A stretch of 64,000 nt of DNA from Variovorax sp. Root473. Lineage in GTDB: Bacteria; Pseudomonadota; Gammaproteobacteria; Burkholderiales; Burkholderiaceae_C. This document shows positions 7,396 to 17,737 of this stretch, in pieces; positions within the stretch are counted from its first letter, which is position 1; each line of letters opens with the position of its first letter. Made by a program: the position numbers and the translations under genes. Below the pieces are notes generated by a model. The model was not told where the DNA came from, did not search any database, and saw nothing but the letters and a program-made list of their open reading frames with translations. Where the stretch lies: assembly GCF_001426505.1 (NCBI RefSeq), contig NZ_LMEV01000019.1, forward strand, positions 154,639-218,638, read 5' to 3'.

Positions 7396-8964
7396 ATGCT
7401 TGACGCCAGCACCAAAGCCCAATTGAAGAGTTACCTCGAACGCGCCACGCAGCCGATCGAGATCGTCGCCTCGCTCGACGACAGCAAGGCCTCGGGCGAG
7501 ATGCTGTCGTTGCTGAAGGACGTGGCCGAATCGTCTCCGCTGGTCACGCTGACCGAAAGCCGCGACGACAGCCACCGCAAGCCCTCGTTCTCGGTCAACC
7601 GCCCGAGCGAAAACCACGGCCCGCGCTTTGCCGGCCTGCCGATGGGCCATGAATTCACGTCGCTGATCCTTGCACTGCTGCAGATTGGCGGCTACCCACC
7701 CAAGGTCGAGCAGGCCGTGCTTGACCAGATCAAGGCGCTCGACGGCGATTTCGAGTTCGAGATCTACGTCTCGCTCACCTGCCACAACTGCCCCGACGTG
7801 GTCCAGGCGCTGAACCTGATGGCCATCCAGAACCCGCGCATCCGCACCACGATGATCGAGGGCGGCACCTTCCAGGACGAAGTCAAGGAACGCCAGATCA
7901 TGGCCGTGCCGACCGTGTTCCTGAACGGCACCGAGTTCGGCCAGGGCCGCATGAGCCTGGAAGAAATCCTCGCCAAGATCGACACCAGCGGCGTCGAGCG
8001 CGAAGCCGCCAAGATCGCCGCCAAGGACGCGTTCGACGTGCTGATCGTCGGCGGTGGCCCGGCCGGTGCCGCAGCCGCCGTGTACGCCGCGCGCAAGGGC
8101 ATCCGCACCGGCGTTGCCTCGGAACGCTTCGGCGGGCAGGTGCTCGACACGCTGGGCATCGAGAACTTCATCTCGATCAAGGAAACCGAAGGACCGAAGT
8201 TCGCCCATGCCCTCGAAGAGCACGTGCGCGACTACGACGTCGACATCATGAATCTGCAGCGCGCCAAGGCCCTTGTGCCCAATGCAGGACCGGGCAACGA
8301 CCTCATCGAGGTACAACTCGAGAGCGGCGCCTCGCTCAAGAGCAAGAGCGTCATCATCTCGACGGGGGCCCGCTGGCGCAACATCAACGTGCCCGGCGAG
8401 CACGAGTTCAAGAACAAGGGCGTGGCCTACTGCCCGCACTGCGACGGCCCGCTGTTCAAAGGCAAGCGCGTCGCCGTCATCGGCGGCGGCAATTCGGGTG
8501 TCGAGGCTGCCATCGACCTCGCCGGCATCGTCGGCCACGTGACGCTGATCGAGTTCGACACGCAACTGCGCGCCGATGCCGTGCTGCAGCGCAAGCTCAA
8601 GAGCCTGAAGAACGTCGACATCTTCACCAATGCGCAGACCACCGAGATCACCGGCGACCAGAAGGTCAACGGCCTGGTCTACAAGGACCGCGCATCGGGC
8701 GAGCTGAAGAAGGTCGAGCTCGAAGGCGTGTTCATCCAGATCGGCCTCGTGCCCAACACCGACTGGCTCAAGGGCACGGTCGAGCTGACGAAACACGGCG
8801 AAATCGTCGTCGACGCGCGCGGCCAGACCTCGGTGCCCGGCGTGTTCGCGGCGGGTGACGTCACCACGGTGCCGTTCAAGCAGATCATCATCGCGGCCGG
8901 CGACGGCGCGAAGGCGGCGCTGGGCGCGTTCGATCACCTGATCCGCACGTCGGCGCCGGCCTGA
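7396..8964 (+). CDS. ahpF: Alkyl hydroperoxide reductase subunit F (AhpC disulfide reductase)
   Basis: 522-residue NADH-dependent flavoprotein that re-reduces AhpC. The N-terminal double thioredoxin-like region covers about residues 1-200 with the active disulfide CHNC near residues 128-131 (SLTCHNCPDV). The FAD domain begins at about 214 (DVLIVGGGPAGAAAAVYAA). The thioredoxin-reductase-type disulfide is CPHC near 345-348 (AYCPHCDGPLF). An NAD-binding GGGNSGVEAA follows, and the C-terminus carries the FAD motif PGVFAAGDVTTV. Length matches E. coli AhpF. The start ATG at 7396 is preceded by AAAGAGAG. Confidence 0.97.
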   Translation: MLDASTKAQLKSYLERATQPIEIVASLDDSKASGEMLSLLKDVAESSPLVTLTESRDDSHRKPSFSVNRPSENHGPRFAGLPMGHEFTSLILALLQIGGYPPKVEQAVLDQIKALDGDFEFEIYVSLTCHNCPDVVQALNLMAIQNPRIRTTMIEGGTFQDEVKERQIMAVPTVFLNGTEFGQGRMSLEEILAKIDTSGVEREAAKIAAKDAFDVLIVGGGPAGAAAAVYAARKGIRTGVASERFGGQVLDTLGIENFISIKETEGPKFAHALEEHVRDYDVDIMNLQRAKALVPNAGPGNDLIEVQLESGASLKSKSVIISTGARWRNINVPGEHEFKNKGVAYCPHCDGPLFKGKRVAVIGGGNSGVEAAIDLAGIVGHVTLIEFDTQLRADAVLQRKLKSLKNVDIFTNAQTTEITGDQKVNGLVYKDRASGELKKVELEGVFIQIGLVPNTDWLKGTVELTKHGEIVVDARGQTSVPGVFAAGDVTTVPFKQIIIAAGDGAKAALGAFDHLIRTSAPA

Positions 8965-8987
8965 GTTCAGGGGCTCTGAAATAAAAC

Positions 8988-9020
8988 GGGGTGCTATCGA
9001 ACAGATAGCACCCCTTTTTT
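8988..9020. terminator. Intrinsic terminator between convergent ahpF and ppsR
   Basis: GGGGTGCTATC (8988-8998) pairs with GATAGCACCCC (9004-9014), followed by T6 on the plus strand and preceded by a short A run, so it can also serve the minus strand. It lies 24 bases after the ahpF stop and 24 bases after the ppsR stop on the other strand. Confidence 0.9.
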
Positions 9021-9043
9021 CTTGTGCGAGCGGGTGGGGCGGG

Positions 9044-9865
9044 TCAGTAGATCAGCCGTTCCGGCCGCAGCTCCTGCAGGATCGTGGTGGCGATTTCCTC
9101 GATCGACTTGGTCGTCGTCGAGAGCCAGCGGATGCCGGCGCGCCGCATCATGGCTTCGGCCTCGCTCACCTCGTGGCGGCAGTTCTCGAGGCTGGCGTAG
9201 CGCGAGTTGGGCCGGCGCTCGTTGCGGATTTCGCTCAGCCGCTCGGGCTGGATCGTCAGGCCGAAGATCTTCTTGCGGTGCGGGCTCAGCGCCGGCGGGA
9301 GCTGGCGGCGGTCGAAGTCTTCGGGAATCAGCGGGTAGTTGGCCGCCTTCAGGCCGTGCTGCATCGCCAGGTAGAGCGACGTGGGCGTCTTGCCGCTGCG
9401 GCTCACGCCGACCAGGATCAGGTCGGCGCCTTCCAGGTCGCGGTTGCTCTGGCCGTCATCGTGCTGCAGGCTGAAGTCGATGGCCGCGATGCGGTCGTTG
9501 TAGGCCTTGCTCTTGCTGACGTCGCTGAAGCGGCCGATGCGGTGGTTCGACTTCATGGCCAGCTCGATCTCGAGCGGCCGCACGAAGGTGCCGAACATGT
9601 CCAGCAGCATGCCCTTGCAGCCGGTTTCGATCACGCCCAGCACGTCCATGTTGGCCAGCGTGGTGAACACGATGGGCCGCACGCCCTCGATCTCGGCCGT
9701 GTGGTTGATCTGCCGCACCGCCTGGTGCGCCTTGTCGACCGTGTCGGTGAACGGCAGCCGCACGTGGCGCGGCTTCATCTCGAACTGGGCCAGAACAGCG
9801 TTGCCGAAGGTCTCGGCGGTGATGCCGGTGCCGTCGGAGACGAAGAAAACGGTGCGTGTATGCAT
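9044..9865 (-). CDS. ppsR: PEP synthase regulatory protein (kinase/pyrophosphorylase)
   Basis: 273-residue bifunctional DUF299 enzyme. Known family members inactivate PEP synthase by ADP-dependent phosphorylation of a Thr near its catalytic His and reactivate it by phosphate-dependent pyrophosphorolysis. The N-terminus FFVSDGTGITAETFG is the family signature, and the P-loop GVSRSGKT lies near residues 153-160. Length is normal. The gene is divergent from ppsA, its target, across 193 bases, an arrangement common in this group. The ATG at 9865 is the only sensible start. Confidence 0.95.
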   Translation of the reverse strand: MHTRTVFFVSDGTGITAETFGNAVLAQFEMKPRHVRLPFTDTVDKAHQAVRQINHTAEIEGVRPIVFTTLANMDVLGVIETGCKGMLLDMFGTFVRPLEIELAMKSNHRIGRFSDVSKSKAYNDRIAAIDFSLQHDDGQSNRDLEGADLILVGVSRSGKTPTSLYLAMQHGLKAANYPLIPEDFDRRQLPPALSPHRKKIFGLTIQPERLSEIRNERRPNSRYASLENCRHEVSEAEAMMRRAGIRWLSTTTKSIEEIATTILQELRPERLIY

Positions 9866-10058
9866 GGTGTTGCTTTTGCGGCGGAGTCCTGCGGCGCGCG
9901 CGACCTGCCACGCCTACAATCCGGGCCATTATCGGGAATCCGCTTTCCCAACCCCCTCGAATTCTTTCCATGCACACCGCGACCGCACCCAAAGCAACGA
10001 CAACGATCGTGCTGCGCCGTCTGCATGCAGCGCCGGTTTCAACTTCTGGAGCTTCCCC

Positions 10059-12455
<2,397 letters not shown>

Positions 12456-12669
12456 GCCCGCGCGGCGGACATGCGCCGCCACGTGATGCAGCCGGGCGAA
12501 TGGCGGAAATCCCCATGGGGGATTCCCCCGTACCCGCCTGCTGCAAATGAAACAAAGTGCGTTTCCGGTGTCAGACTCGTGACATTCGCGGGCGCCGTAT
12601 CCCGGCCGCCTGCCTGAGGTGGCACGGGCCTCGCCCAGGCCCCGTGTCAGCACTTCGCCGGAGACCCCC

Positions 12670-13125
12670 ATGATTCTTGTCAAGACGGAAGCCGGACAGC
12701 AGGTCCTCAAGGACCGCTCGGTGCCGTTGACGCCGCGCCAGCGCTCGGCGTTCATCCAGTTCGACGGCAAACGCTCGATCGATGACGTACTGGGCTCGGG
12801 CCTGGGCATCGGGTCCGAGGAGATCGAGCAGATGATCGCGCTTGGCCTTCTCGCGCCCCTGGCCGGCCAGCCGGCTGCCGCGCCTGCCGCCGTGGCCGCA
12901 GCTGCGGGACATGCACCGTCTGGTCGCAGCCGGCAGCAGCGCTACAAGGACGCTTACCCGATCGCCACCCAGCTGACCGGCAGCTTGGGTCTGATGGGTT
13001 TCCGGCTCAACCTCCAGGTCGAAGGCACGACCAGCTACGAAGACCTCCTGGCGCTGGCGCCCAAGATCCGCGCCGCCGTGGGCCCCGAGAAGACCGCCGC
13101 CCTCGACAAGGCCCTGAACGACTGA
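12670..13125 (+). CDS. Conserved hypothetical protein upstream of rpsF
   Basis: 151-residue protein that I cannot name. The N-terminal half (about 1-75) is compact and charged (KTEAGQQVLKDRSVPLTPRQ, then IDDVLG and EIEQMIALGLL) and could be a winged-helix-like fold. An Ala/Pro linker covers about residues 76-92 (AAAPAAVAAAAG). The C-terminal part (about 100-151) looks helical and contains KDAYPIATQLTGSLG and EDLLALAPKIRAAVG. There is no signal peptide or membrane segment. The start ATG at 12670 is preceded by CCGGAGACCC. The 214 bases between ppsA and this gene hold a GC-rich hairpin (GGAAATCCCC/GGGGGATTCC near 12505-12527) without a T tract and nothing else I can name. Confidence 0.7.
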   Translation: MILVKTEAGQQVLKDRSVPLTPRQRSAFIQFDGKRSIDDVLGSGLGIGSEEIEQMIALGLLAPLAGQPAAAPAAVAAAAGHAPSGRSRQQRYKDAYPIATQLTGSLGLMGFRLNLQVEGTTSYEDLLALAPKIRAAVGPEKTAALDKALND

Positions 13126-13131
13126 AGTGCC

Positions 13132-13161
13132 TTGCCGGATCGCGAGAGACAGGGCTATAAT
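13132..13161 (+). promoter_or_regulatory. Promoter of the rpsF-priB-rpsR-rplI operon
   Basis: TTGCCG (13132-13137) and a perfect -10 TATAAT (13156-13161), spaced by 18 bases. The start would be near 13168, leaving a leader of about 74 bases before rpsF, long enough for feedback by the S6-S18 complex known in other bacteria; I could not identify the conserved leader motif with confidence. Confidence 0.75.
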
Positions 13162-13241
13162 CGCCGGCTTTGCCTTGCCATACCGCGCCCGACGCTGCGG
13201 ATGGCTTTTCCTCTTCCACGGAAGAATCCACAAGGAGTGCC

Positions 13242-13616
13242 ATGCGTCACTACGAAATCATCTTGCTCATCCATCCGGATCAGAGCGAACAAGTTCCGGC
13301 CATGCTGGAGCGCTACAAGGGCCTGATCACGGCCGGCGGCGGCAACGTCCACCGCGTTGAAGACTGGGGCCGCCGTCAGCTGGCATACCAGATCAACAAG
13401 CTCAACAAGGCCCACTACCTGTGCGTCAACATCGAAGCTGAGCAAGCCGTGATGGCTGAACTGGAACACGCGTTCAAGTTCAACGATGCCGTGCTGCGTC
13501 ACCTGACCGTTCAGAAGAAGAAGGCCGACACCGGTCCTTCGTCGATGATGAAGACGGTCGAGCGCGAAGAGGCCCGCAAGGCCCAGCAGGCCGAATACGC
13601 CGCCAACAACAACTGA
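13242..13616 (+). CDS. rpsF: 30S ribosomal protein S6
   Basis: 124-residue small-subunit protein that pairs with S18 on the ribosome platform. MRHYEIILLIHPDQSEQV and VHRVEDWGRRQLAYQINK are diagnostic. The C-terminal tail after about residue 97 is hydrophilic and variable as in other proteobacteria. The ATG at 13242 follows the strong ribosome site AAGGAG. It is the first gene of a four-gene operon, with priB starting four bases after its stop. Confidence 0.98.
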   Translation: MRHYEIILLIHPDQSEQVPAMLERYKGLITAGGGNVHRVEDWGRRQLAYQINKLNKAHYLCVNIEAEQAVMAELEHAFKFNDAVLRHLTVQKKKADTGPSSMMKTVEREEARKAQQAEYAANNN

Positions 13617-13620
13617 TGGC

Positions 13621-13935
13621 GTGACGGCTGCCGCTGCGGCGACCGGGGTCAATCAGCTTCTGCTGACCGCCTCTGTCGCCGAACTCGGAACCCTGCGATA
13701 CACGCCAGCCGGCCTTCCCGCCATCGACCTGAAGCTCGACCATGAGTCGACGCTCCAGGAGGCAGGGAAGCCCCGGCAGGTAAAAACGGCTCTCAAGGCC
13801 GTTGCGTTCGGCGCCATCGCCGAGCGGCTCGCAAGGCAGTCGATGGGAAGTCTCTGGCGATTCCAGGGGTTTCTCGCGACACCGGGCAACGGCAAGCATC
13901 CGGTCCTGCACATCCAGGATTTTCAGCAAGATTAA
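13621..13935 (+). CDS. priB: Primosomal replication protein N (PriB)
   Basis: 104-residue OB-fold single-stranded-DNA-binding protein of the replication-restart primosome. It begins with GTG at 13621, four bases after the rpsF stop; no ATG is available in frame. Visible features are VNQLLLTASVAELGTLRYTPAG at the N-terminus, DLKLDHES in the middle and a C-terminal LWRFQGFLATPGNGKHPVLHI, all typical of betaproteobacterial PriB. Its place between rpsF and rpsR is the conserved proteobacterial order. Confidence 0.93.
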   Translation: MTAAAAATGVNQLLLTASVAELGTLRYTPAGLPAIDLKLDHESTLQEAGKPRQVKTALKAVAFGAIAERLARQSMGSLWRFQGFLATPGNGKHPVLHIQDFQQD

Positions 13936-13956
13936 TTTTCGACAAGAGGTCCCCCA

Positions 13957-14238
13957 ATGGCCACGTTCAAGAAATTCAACAAAGACAAGCGCCCGAAGCG
14001 CAACACCCAGTCGCTGCTGTTCAAGCGCAAGCGCTTCTGCCGTTTCACCGTCGCTGGCGTCGAAGAAATCGACTACAAGGACATCGACACGCTGCGTGAC
14101 TTCATCAGCGAAAACGGCAAGATCATCCCCGCACGCCTGACCGGCACGCGCGCGATCTACCAGCGTCAGCTGAACACCGCCATCAAGCGCGCGCGCTTCC
14201 TGGCCATGGTGCCGTACAGCGACCAGCACCGCGTCTAA
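13957..14238 (+). CDS. rpsR: 30S ribosomal protein S18
   Basis: 93-residue ribosomal protein that binds S6. It is rich in Lys and Arg, with KRKRFCRFT near residues 23-31 and the S18 block RLTGTRAIYQRQLNTAIKRA near 60-79. The ATG at 13957 follows an AAGAGG ribosome site. It lies 21 bases downstream of priB and 15 bases upstream of rplI. Confidence 0.98.
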   Translation: MATFKKFNKDKRPKRNTQSLLFKRKRFCRFTVAGVEEIDYKDIDTLRDFISENGKIIPARLTGTRAIYQRQLNTAIKRARFLAMVPYSDQHRV

Positions 14239-14253
14239 GAAGGAGCACACACC

Positions 14254-14706
14254 ATGCAAATCATTCTTCTGGACAAGGTTCTGAACGTCGGCGGCCTGGG
14301 CGACATCGTCAAGGTCAAGGACGGCTACGCACGCAACTTCCTGATCCCCTCGGGCCGCGCCCGTCGCGCCACCGCTGCCAACAAGGCCGAATTCGAAGCC
14401 AAGCGCGTCGAACTCGAAAAGGCTGCGGCCGCCAAGCTGGCCGAATCGCAAGCCCAGGGCGAGAAGCTCGCCGGCTCGACCGTCAAGCTGACCCAAAAGG
14501 CTGGCGTGGACGGCCGTCTGTTCGGTTCGGTCACCAACGGCGACATCGCCGAAGAGCTGAACAAGCAAGGCTACAAGGTTGCCAAGTCGCAAGTGCGTCT
14601 GCCCAACGGCCCGATCAAGGTTGTTGGCGACAACACCGTGAGCGTCTCGCTGCACACCGACGTGGTCGTCGAGATCACCGTCACGGTCTACGGCGAAACC
14701 GCCTGA
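14254..14706 (+). CDS. rplI: 50S ribosomal protein L9
   Basis: 150-residue large-subunit protein. The N-terminal RNA-binding domain starts MQIILLDKVLNVGGLGD and contains GYARNFLIPSGRA. A long central helix spans about residues 40-75, and the C-terminal domain contains DGRLFGSVTNGDIAEEL. Last gene of the ribosomal operon, closed by the terminator at 14738-14765. The start follows AAGGAG. Confidence 0.98.
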   Translation: MQIILLDKVLNVGGLGDIVKVKDGYARNFLIPSGRARRATAANKAEFEAKRVELEKAAAAKLAESQAQGEKLAGSTVKLTQKAGVDGRLFGSVTNGDIAEELNKQGYKVAKSQVRLPNGPIKVVGDNTVSVSLHTDVVVEITVTVYGETA

Positions 14707-14737
14707 TCGTTCGCAGCGCCCCGTGCGCTGACGCAAG

Positions 14738-14765
14738 AAAGCCGCCTTCGGGCGGCTTTTTCTTT
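14738..14765 (+). terminator. Terminator of the rpsF operon
   Basis: AAAGCCGCC (14738-14746), a TTCG loop and GGCGGCTTT (14751-14759), followed by a T-rich tail. It begins 31 bases after the rplI stop and insulates the operon from dnaB. Confidence 0.93.
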
Positions 14766-14821
14766 TCTGCGCGCGAGTTGTCCAACGCGTCGCACCGGAA
14801 ATTCACCGTTTATTAACAACC

Positions 14822-14830
14822 TTGTCCACA
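14822..14830 (+). promoter_or_regulatory. DnaA-box-like sequence upstream of dnaB
   Basis: TTGTCCACA differs by one base from the strong DnaA box TTATCCACA and lies 49 bases before the dnaB start, next to the AT-rich stretch TTTATTAACAA. A shorter relative, TTGTCCAAC, occurs near 14779. A single box is weak evidence. Confidence 0.3.
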
Positions 14831-14878
14831 CACGCCGCGCCCTGCGCGGCTTAGCATGCAGGGTTGCAAGGGAAGTCC

Positions 14879-16285
14879 ATGTCCGCCGTTTTCTCCTATG
14901 CCGACAATGATTCGTCGGCCGACCGCCAGATCGCGCAATTGCGCATTCCGCCTCACTCCATCGAGGCCGAGTCCAGCGTGCTGGGAGGCTTGTTATTGGA
15001 CAACGGCGCCTGGGACCGCATGGGCGACCTGCTGGTCGACGGCGACTTCTACCGCCATGAGCACAAGCTGATCTACGCGGCCATCGGCGGGCTGATCAAT
15101 GCCAGCAAGCCGGCCGACGTGATCACGGTCTTCGAGCAGCTGCAGAACCTCGGCAAGGCCGACGACATCGGTGGGCTGGTCTACCTGAACTCGCTCGCGC
15201 AGTACGTGCCGAGCGCCAGCAACATCCGGCGGTACGCCGAGATCGTGCGCGAGCGCTCCATCCTGCGCAAACTCGTGTCCGCCGCCGACGAGATCGCGAC
15301 CAACGCCTTCAATCCGCAGGGCAAGCCGGTCGACAAGATCCTGGACGAAGCCGAGCAGAAGATCTTCAACATCGGCGAAGAAGGCACGCGGATGAAGCAG
15401 GGCTTCCAGAGCATGGATTCCCTGGTGGTCGAACTGCTCGACCGCGTGACCGAGATGGCCGAAAACCCGAACGACATCACGGGCGTGCGCACCGGCTTCA
15501 ACGACTTCGACAAGATGACCTCGGGCCTGCAACCGGGCGACATGATCGTGCTGGCCGCGCGTCCTTCGATGGGCAAGACCTCGCTCGCGATCAACATCGC
15601 CGAGCACGTGGCGCTCGAGGAGGGGCTGCCCGTCGCGGTGTTCTCGATGGAAATGGGCGCCGCCCAGCTGGCGGTGCGTATCGTGGGCTCCATCGGCCGC
15701 ATCGACCAGGGCCACCTGCGCACCGGCAAGCTCAGCGACGAAGAGTGGCCGCGCCTGACCGAGGCCATCGAGAAGCTGCGCACGGTGTCGCTGCACATCG
15801 ACGAGACGCCGGGCCTTTCGTCGAGCGAGCTGCGCGCCAATGCGCGACGGCTGGCGCGCCAGTATGGGCGCCTGGGTCTGATCGTGGTCGACTATCTGCA
15901 GTTGATGTCGACCAGCAGCTCGGGCGACGAGAACCGCGCCACGGCCGTGGGTGAAATCTCGCGCGGCCTGAAGATGCTGGCCAAGGAGTTGAAGTGTCCG
16001 GTGATCGCGCTGTCGCAGCTCAGCCGCGGCGTTGAAGCCCGTACCGACAAGCGTCCCATGATGAGCGACTTGCGCGAATCCGGCGCCATCGAGCAGGACG
16101 CGGACATCATCATGTTCATCTACCGCGACGACTACTACAACAAGGAGTCGAAGGAGCCGGGCGTGGCCGAGGTGATCATCAGCAAGCACCGGAACGGCCC
16201 GACCGGCACGGTGAAGCTGGCCTTCCTGAAGCCGATCACCAAGTTCGAGAACCTCGTCGGCTACAGCAACAACGACGAGTACTGA
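14879..16285 (+). CDS. dnaB: Replicative DNA helicase DnaB
   Basis: 468-residue hexameric helicase that unwinds DNA ahead of the replication fork. The N-terminal DnaG-interacting domain includes IEAESSVLGGLLLDN. The RecA-like domain carries Walker A ARPSMGKTS near residues 226-234, the Walker B region GLIVVDYLQLM and the downstream LSQLSRGVEARTDKRPM. No intein is present. I used the ATG at 14879 (MSAVFSYADND), which follows AAGGGA, rather than the ATG five codons earlier. It has its own upstream region with a possible DnaA box. Confidence 0.97.
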   Translation: MSAVFSYADNDSSADRQIAQLRIPPHSIEAESSVLGGLLLDNGAWDRMGDLLVDGDFYRHEHKLIYAAIGGLINASKPADVITVFEQLQNLGKADDIGGLVYLNSLAQYVPSASNIRRYAEIVRERSILRKLVSAADEIATNAFNPQGKPVDKILDEAEQKIFNIGEEGTRMKQGFQSMDSLVVELLDRVTEMAENPNDITGVRTGFNDFDKMTSGLQPGDMIVLAARPSMGKTSLAINIAEHVALEEGLPVAVFSMEMGAAQLAVRIVGSIGRIDQGHLRTGKLSDEEWPRLTEAIEKLRTVSLHIDETPGLSSSELRANARRLARQYGRLGLIVVDYLQLMSTSSSGDENRATAVGEISRGLKMLAKELKCPVIALSQLSRGVEARTDKRPMMSDLRESGAIEQDADIIMFIYRDDYYNKESKEPGVAEVIISKHRNGPTGTVKLAFLKPITKFENLVGYSNNDEY

Positions 16286-16303
16286 CGGGTCGCGCGGAAG
16301 CCG

Positions 16304-17053
16304 TCAGCCGGCCTCGCTGCCGGGCTCAGGCGCCGAGGCGGGTGGCTTCTGTTCCCACACCTTGTGCTGCGACGCCTCGGCCTTCACCTGCCGCAGCAGG
16401 TCGGCCAGCGTCTTGCCGGGTTCGTCCTGGAAGCGCGTCGGCAGCACCTCTACCGCCTCCATGCGGTCGACCCGGAAGCCGCGGAAATCGTTGCGCAGCT
16501 CGCACCACGTCGAGAGCGTCCAGACCTTGCCCCAATAGAAACAGCCCAGCGGCCGCACCGTGCGTTCGCTGGCGTCGCCCGAGACGTCTCGGTAGTGCAG
16601 CCGCAGCTTCTGGTGGGCCTGAACGGCCTCGCGCAGTGTTTGCAGCCGGGCGCGCAACGCGTCGTCGAGGCCCAGTGCGGGTGCATACAGCGCCAGCGCC
16701 TCGGCCGACACGCGCGCTGCCGGCGGCAACACCGAAAGAATCTTTCCCAGGCCCGTCTCGATGTTGCGCGCCATCGCCGGATCGACCCAGCTCTGGGTCA
16801 TGCGCGCAGCGGCCACGAGCGCCGATGCCTCGTCCTGCGTGAACATCAGCGGCGGCAACTCGAAGCCCGCGCCGAGTCGGTAGCCGACGCCGGCCTCGCC
16901 CTCGATCGGTACGCCCTGGTGCTGCAGGTCGGCGACGTCGCGGTACACCGTGCGCTCCGACACTTCCAGGCGCTGCGCCAGAAACGCGGCCGTGGTGAGC
17001 CTGCGGCCGCGGATGAGCTGCACGAGCTGGAAGAGGCGATCGGCGCGGCGCAT
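16304..17053 (-). CDS. YafY-type HTH/WYL-domain transcriptional regulator
   Basis: 249-residue regulator. The N-terminal winged helix (about 1-60) contains LTTAAFLAQRLEVSERTVYRDV. A WYL-type ligand-binding domain follows (about 135-235), with LHYRDVSGDASERTVRPLG, YWGKVWTLSTWCELRNDFRGFR and VDRMEAVEVL. It is the last gene of a minus-strand operon; its ATG at 17053 shares its A with the stop of the 64-residue gene upstream (TGATG), so translation is coupled. I preferred that ATG to the TTG one codon earlier. Regulators of this type usually control their own operon. The ligand is unknown. Confidence 0.88.
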   Translation of the reverse strand: MRRADRLFQLVQLIRGRRLTTAAFLAQRLEVSERTVYRDVADLQHQGVPIEGEAGVGYRLGAGFELPPLMFTQDEASALVAAARMTQSWVDPAMARNIETGLGKILSVLPPAARVSAEALALYAPALGLDDALRARLQTLREAVQAHQKLRLHYRDVSGDASERTVRPLGCFYWGKVWTLSTWCELRNDFRGFRVDRMEAVEVLPTRFQDEPGKTLADLLRQVKAEASQHKVWEQKPPASAPEPGSEAG

Positions 17054-17247
17054 CAACGCGTTCCGACGAGTTTTCTGGCGAAGTCCTCGACAAAGTAGCG
17101 CCTGCCGCCCTGGACCACCGTATGACCTTCGGCCGTGAGGCGCGACATCTGGACCTGGAGACCGCGCATGGCCGGGGGATTGACCTTCACGTTCGGCAGG
17201 TTCGGGTGGCCGGCCAGCCTGTCGCGCCAGCCCTTGCGTGTGCTCAT
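17053..17247 (-). CDS. 64-residue protein, possible internally deleted relic of an MGMT-family protein
   Basis: Small basic protein in a coupled operon: its ATG at 17247 overlaps the preceding stop (ATGA) and its stop overlaps the WYL regulator start. It opens KGWRDRLAGHPNLPNVKVNP and ends with AEGHTVVQGGRRYFVEDFARKL. From memory these resemble the two ends of a larger MGMT-family (alkyltransferase-like) protein of roughly 150 residues, with the central catalytic portion absent. I cannot align this here. Alternatives are a genuine small DNA-binding or adaptor protein. Clean coupling on both sides argues that it is translated and not decaying debris. Confidence 0.6.
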   Translation of the reverse strand: MSTRKGWRDRLAGHPNLPNVKVNPPAMRGLQVQMSRLTAEGHTVVQGGRRYFVEDFARKLVGTR

Positions 17248-17693
17248 GAGACTCCGATATGGATCGCCACGGCGTCCGGTCCCGCGTAGGCTTCGAAATC
17301 GCTGCGGTAGCGGCGCACGATTTCCGGATGCGCCTCGAAATACTGCCAGATGCGCTGCCACGTGGCGATCACCATCTGCGGCATCTCGCCGCGGCCGGTG
17401 AATACGAGGTAATCGCCTGCTTCAATGGCGATGCTGTCCGCGCCTTCCGAGACGGCCACGCCCGCCGTCACGTCGAAGGCGCCGTGCGCGTCCGATTCGT
17501 AGGCCGAGTAGACGCTGAAGATGCGCGTGTCGCTGGTGCGGTGCAGCGTCACTCCATAGGTCTGCTCGCCGAAGAAGCGGTTCCACAGTGCGCCGATGCG
17601 TGCGGTGGCGGGGTCGTTCTCTTCGCGGTTGGTGGTACGCACCGTGAGGCCCGAAACGCGAAAGGCGTCGTGATGCTGGCGCAGGGGTTCCAT
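17244..17693 (-). CDS. GyrI-like effector-binding domain protein
   Basis: 149-residue stand-alone effector-binding protein of the AraC_E_bind/GyrI superfamily. These bind hydrophobic or toxic small molecules and sometimes protect targets from them. Visible blocks are ALWNRFFGEQTYGVTLH, IFSVYSAYESD, DYLVFTGRGEMPQMVIATWQRIWQ-type helix near residue 100 and the C-terminal RSDFEAY. No DNA-binding domain is attached. The ATG at 17693 is 44 bases after the EVE gene stop, and its own stop overlaps the next start as ATGA. Within the operon it could be a ligand sensor or sequestering protein; that is inference. Confidence 0.8.
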   Translation of the reverse strand: MEPLRQHHDAFRVSGLTVRTTNREENDPATARIGALWNRFFGEQTYGVTLHRTSDTRIFSVYSAYESDAHGAFDVTAGVAVSEGADSIAIEAGDYLVFTGRGEMPQMVIATWQRIWQYFEAHPEIVRRYRSDFEAYAGPDAVAIHIGVS

Positions 17694-17737
17694 GGGTGGC
17701 CGTTTCTGAAATGTCGGATGAGGGAAGGCGAGGGTGC

